Below are positions 62,415 to 64,000 of a DNA stretch of 64,000 nt, piece by piece (positions within the stretch are counted from its first letter, which is position 1; each line of letters opens with the position of its first letter). The notes under the pieces were generated by a model. It was not told the origin of the DNA and made no database searches. It worked only from the letters and a program-made list of their open reading frames with translations. The stretch comes from Flavobacterium restrictum (GTDB taxonomy: Bacteria; Bacteroidota; Bacteroidia; Flavobacteriales; Flavobacteriaceae), in contig NZ_VJZT01000005.1 of assembly GCF_007097245.1 (NCBI RefSeq), positions 1 through 64,000 of the forward strand, given 5' to 3'. Position numbers and translations under genes: made by a program.

Positions 62415-63689
62415 ATGAATATTTTACTATTAGGATCAGGTGGAAGAGAACACGCATTTGCTTGGAAAATGGTACAAAGTCCGCTTTGTGACACGCTTTT
62501 TGTAGCACCAGGAAATGCAGGAACAGCTGCTATTGCTACTAATTTAGATTTTAGTGCTACTGATTTTGATGCCATAAAAAATGTAGTTCTTACCCAAAAT
62601 ATCCAGATGGTTGTTGTTGGTCCTGAAGATCCGTTAGTAAAAGGGATTTATGATTTCTTTTTGAATGATGCTGCTATAAAACACATTCCCGTTATTGGTC
62701 CATCAAAAATTGGTGCGCAACTGGAAGGAAGCAAAGAATTTGCCAAAGAATTCTTGATAAAACACAACATTCCAACCGCCGCTTACGATAGTTTTACTGC
62801 CGAAACAGTAGAAAACGGTTGTGCATTTCTAGCCACATTACAACCGCCGTATGTCTTGAAAGCCGATGGTTTGGCCGCTGGAAAAGGCGTTTTGATTATT
62901 CATGATTTGGCCGAAGCCCAAGAGGAATTACGCAATATGTTGGTGCATCAAAAGTTTGGTGCCGCTAGTGCGAAAGTGGTTATCGAAGAATTTTTGGACG
63001 GAATAGAATTGAGCTGTTTTGTACTTACAGACGGAAAAAATTATAAAATTTTGCCAACTGCCAAGGATTACAAACGCATTGGCGATGGCGATACAGGACT
63101 AAATACAGGCGGAATGGGAGCGGTTTCTCCAGTCCCTTATGTAGACGCAGTTTTGATGGAAAAAATAGAAACACGCATTGTAAAACCTACCATTGATGGT
63201 TTTCAAAAAGATGGAATCCCGTACAAAGGTTTTGTGTTTATAGGTTTGATCAATGTAAACAACGAGCCAATTGTCATCGAGTACAACGTACGCATGGGAG
63301 ATCCTGAAACCGAAGTGGTGGTACCAAGATTAAAAACCGATTTAGTCGAATTATTTTTGGCCGTAGCTAATGAAAAGCTGGACGAAATCACACTAGAAAT
63401 TGACGAAAGAAGTGCTACAACTGTAATGCTAGTTTCTGGAGGGTATCCTGAAGATTTTGAAAAAGGAAAAATAATTACAGGATTAGAAACCATAACAGAT
63501 TCGATAGTTTTTCACGCAGGAACCAAGTTAGATAATGATATTGTCGTTTCAAATGGTGGTCGCGTTATGGCCATTACGTCCTACGGAGATAGTTTTCAAG
63601 AAGCCATAAAAAAATCCTATCAAAACATAGGCAAACTACATTTTGATAAGATGTTTTTTAGAAAAGATATTGGCAACGACTTACTTTAA
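62415..63689 (+). CDS. purD: phosphoribosylamine-glycine ligase
   Basis: PurD makes glycinamide ribonucleotide in purine synthesis. The ATP-grasp protein is 424 aa. It has the N-terminal LLLGSGGREHAFAWKM, the ATP-binding VLKADGLAAGKGV, and EYNVRMGDPETEVVVPRL. Complete and single-gene. The stop overlaps the convergent small membrane-protein gene by 9 nt. Confidence 0.97.
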   Translation: MNILLLGSGGREHAFAWKMVQSPLCDTLFVAPGNAGTAAIATNLDFSATDFDAIKNVVLTQNIQMVVVGPEDPLVKGIYDFFLNDAAIKHIPVIGPSKIGAQLEGSKEFAKEFLIKHNIPTAAYDSFTAETVENGCAFLATLQPPYVLKADGLAAGKGVLIIHDLAEAQEELRNMLVHQKFGAASAKVVIEEFLDGIELSCFVLTDGKNYKILPTAKDYKRIGDGDTGLNTGGMGAVSPVPYVDAVLMEKIETRIVKPTIDGFQKDGIPYKGFVFIGLINVNNEPIVIEYNVRMGDPETEVVVPRLKTDLVELFLAVANEKLDEITLEIDERSATTVMLVSGGYPEDFEKGKIITGLETITDSIVFHAGTKLDNDIVVSNGGRVMAITSYGDSFQEAIKKSYQNIGKLHFDKMFFRKDIGNDLL

Positions 63690-63911
63690 AAAAGAGTGCG
63701 CTGTTGTATCTTGATTTTCGGTTCCGTTTGCATCAAAAATTCGTAATTGTCTAATCCAATATACCATTGCAGAGGCACAAATAATCATGAAAATCCAATT
63801 GATAGTATTGGCAGCAAACCAAGACGACAATTCCAAAGAACGTAACGCATCTAATGGTTTGAAAAGAAAATCAACAAAAAGGGATTGTATTGCTTCGAAA
63901 AATGCTTTCAT
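63681..63911 (-). CDS. small membrane protein, DUF6341-like
   Basis: A 76-residue protein with an N-terminal amphipathic helix and one membrane helix (about 36-56: FMIICASAMVYWIRQLRIF). A polar tail follows. I recognise it as a DUF6341-like Flavobacteriaceae protein of unknown function. Its gene overlaps the 3' end of purD tail-to-tail. Confidence 0.7.
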   Translation of the reverse strand: MKAFFEAIQSLFVDFLFKPLDALRSLELSSWFAANTINWIFMIICASAMVYWIRQLRIFDANGTENQDTTAHSFLK

Positions 63912-64000
63912 AATAAATAATTTTAAGTTGTATGAGTCGTTTATTAAGTCGTGTAAAGTAGTTGCTTTCTTGATTTTATGCAGAATCTTTAACTACTTGC

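Overview
The window looks like a piece of a Flavobacterium-type chromosome (Bacteroidota, Flavobacteriaceae). The DNA is AT-rich, starts lack Shine-Dalgarno sites, and several genes have a TTG / TAnnTTTG promoter. Family markers include the glnS-YqeY fusion, DUF4175, DUF6909, GIN-domain (DUF2807) and HU-SPOR proteins. Most genes are conserved housekeeping genes, with small accessory modules between them.

Layout. 1-434: a 94-bp tandem repeat. 0.4-10.7 kb: carbohydrate genes (GH63-like and GH3 glycosidases, a Nudix/NrtR-type regulator, a COG4299 acyltransferase, a Tat-exported Gfo/Idh/MocA oxidoreductase). 11.3-17.6 kb: tRNA-Asn, rseP, an OYE-family flavoenzyme, a second Gfo/Idh/MocA protein, dprA, an HU-SPOR protein. 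17.7-18.9 kb: two toxin-antitoxin (TA) modules. 19-29.4 kb: PIF1-like helicase, Skp-like lipoprotein, methyltransferase, mnmG, ybeY, DUF4175, with a parS cluster around mnmG. 29.5-37.3 kb: Fic, gltX, a beta-barrel protein, a holin-X/YtxH set, glnS, a TA pair, folB, tRNA-Cys followed by a tandem array of tRNA 3' ends. 37.7-41.9 kb: LysE, a GIN-domain protein, rnr. 42.3-43.0 kb: an AT-rich gene-free stretch that is a candidate oriC. 43-56.5 kb: rpiB, a DUF4143 ATPase with palindromic operators, paired DUF3857 proteins, tex, two TA loci (one broken), tatA, a GH3-auxin-type ligase, DUF6909. 56.7-61.7 kb: surface-polysaccharide genes. 61.7-63.9 kb: higBA, purD, a small membrane protein.

The main architectural observation is that three signals agree on a replication-origin neighbourhood. 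Genes left of ~42 kb are mostly on the minus strand and genes to the right mostly on the plus strand. The switch point is a 708-bp AT-rich intergenic stretch with DnaA-box-like motifs. Five parS-like sites, two of them perfect 16-mers, lie 17-19 kb away around mnmG (gidA), a gene often near oriC.

Other points of interest: a tRNA-Cys 3'-end plus terminator unit repeated about 4.5 times; six TA modules in 64 kb, one with both genes mutated; a duplicated 32-bp palindromic operator before an ATPase; and a terminator family that keeps a mismatched base pair in all three copies.
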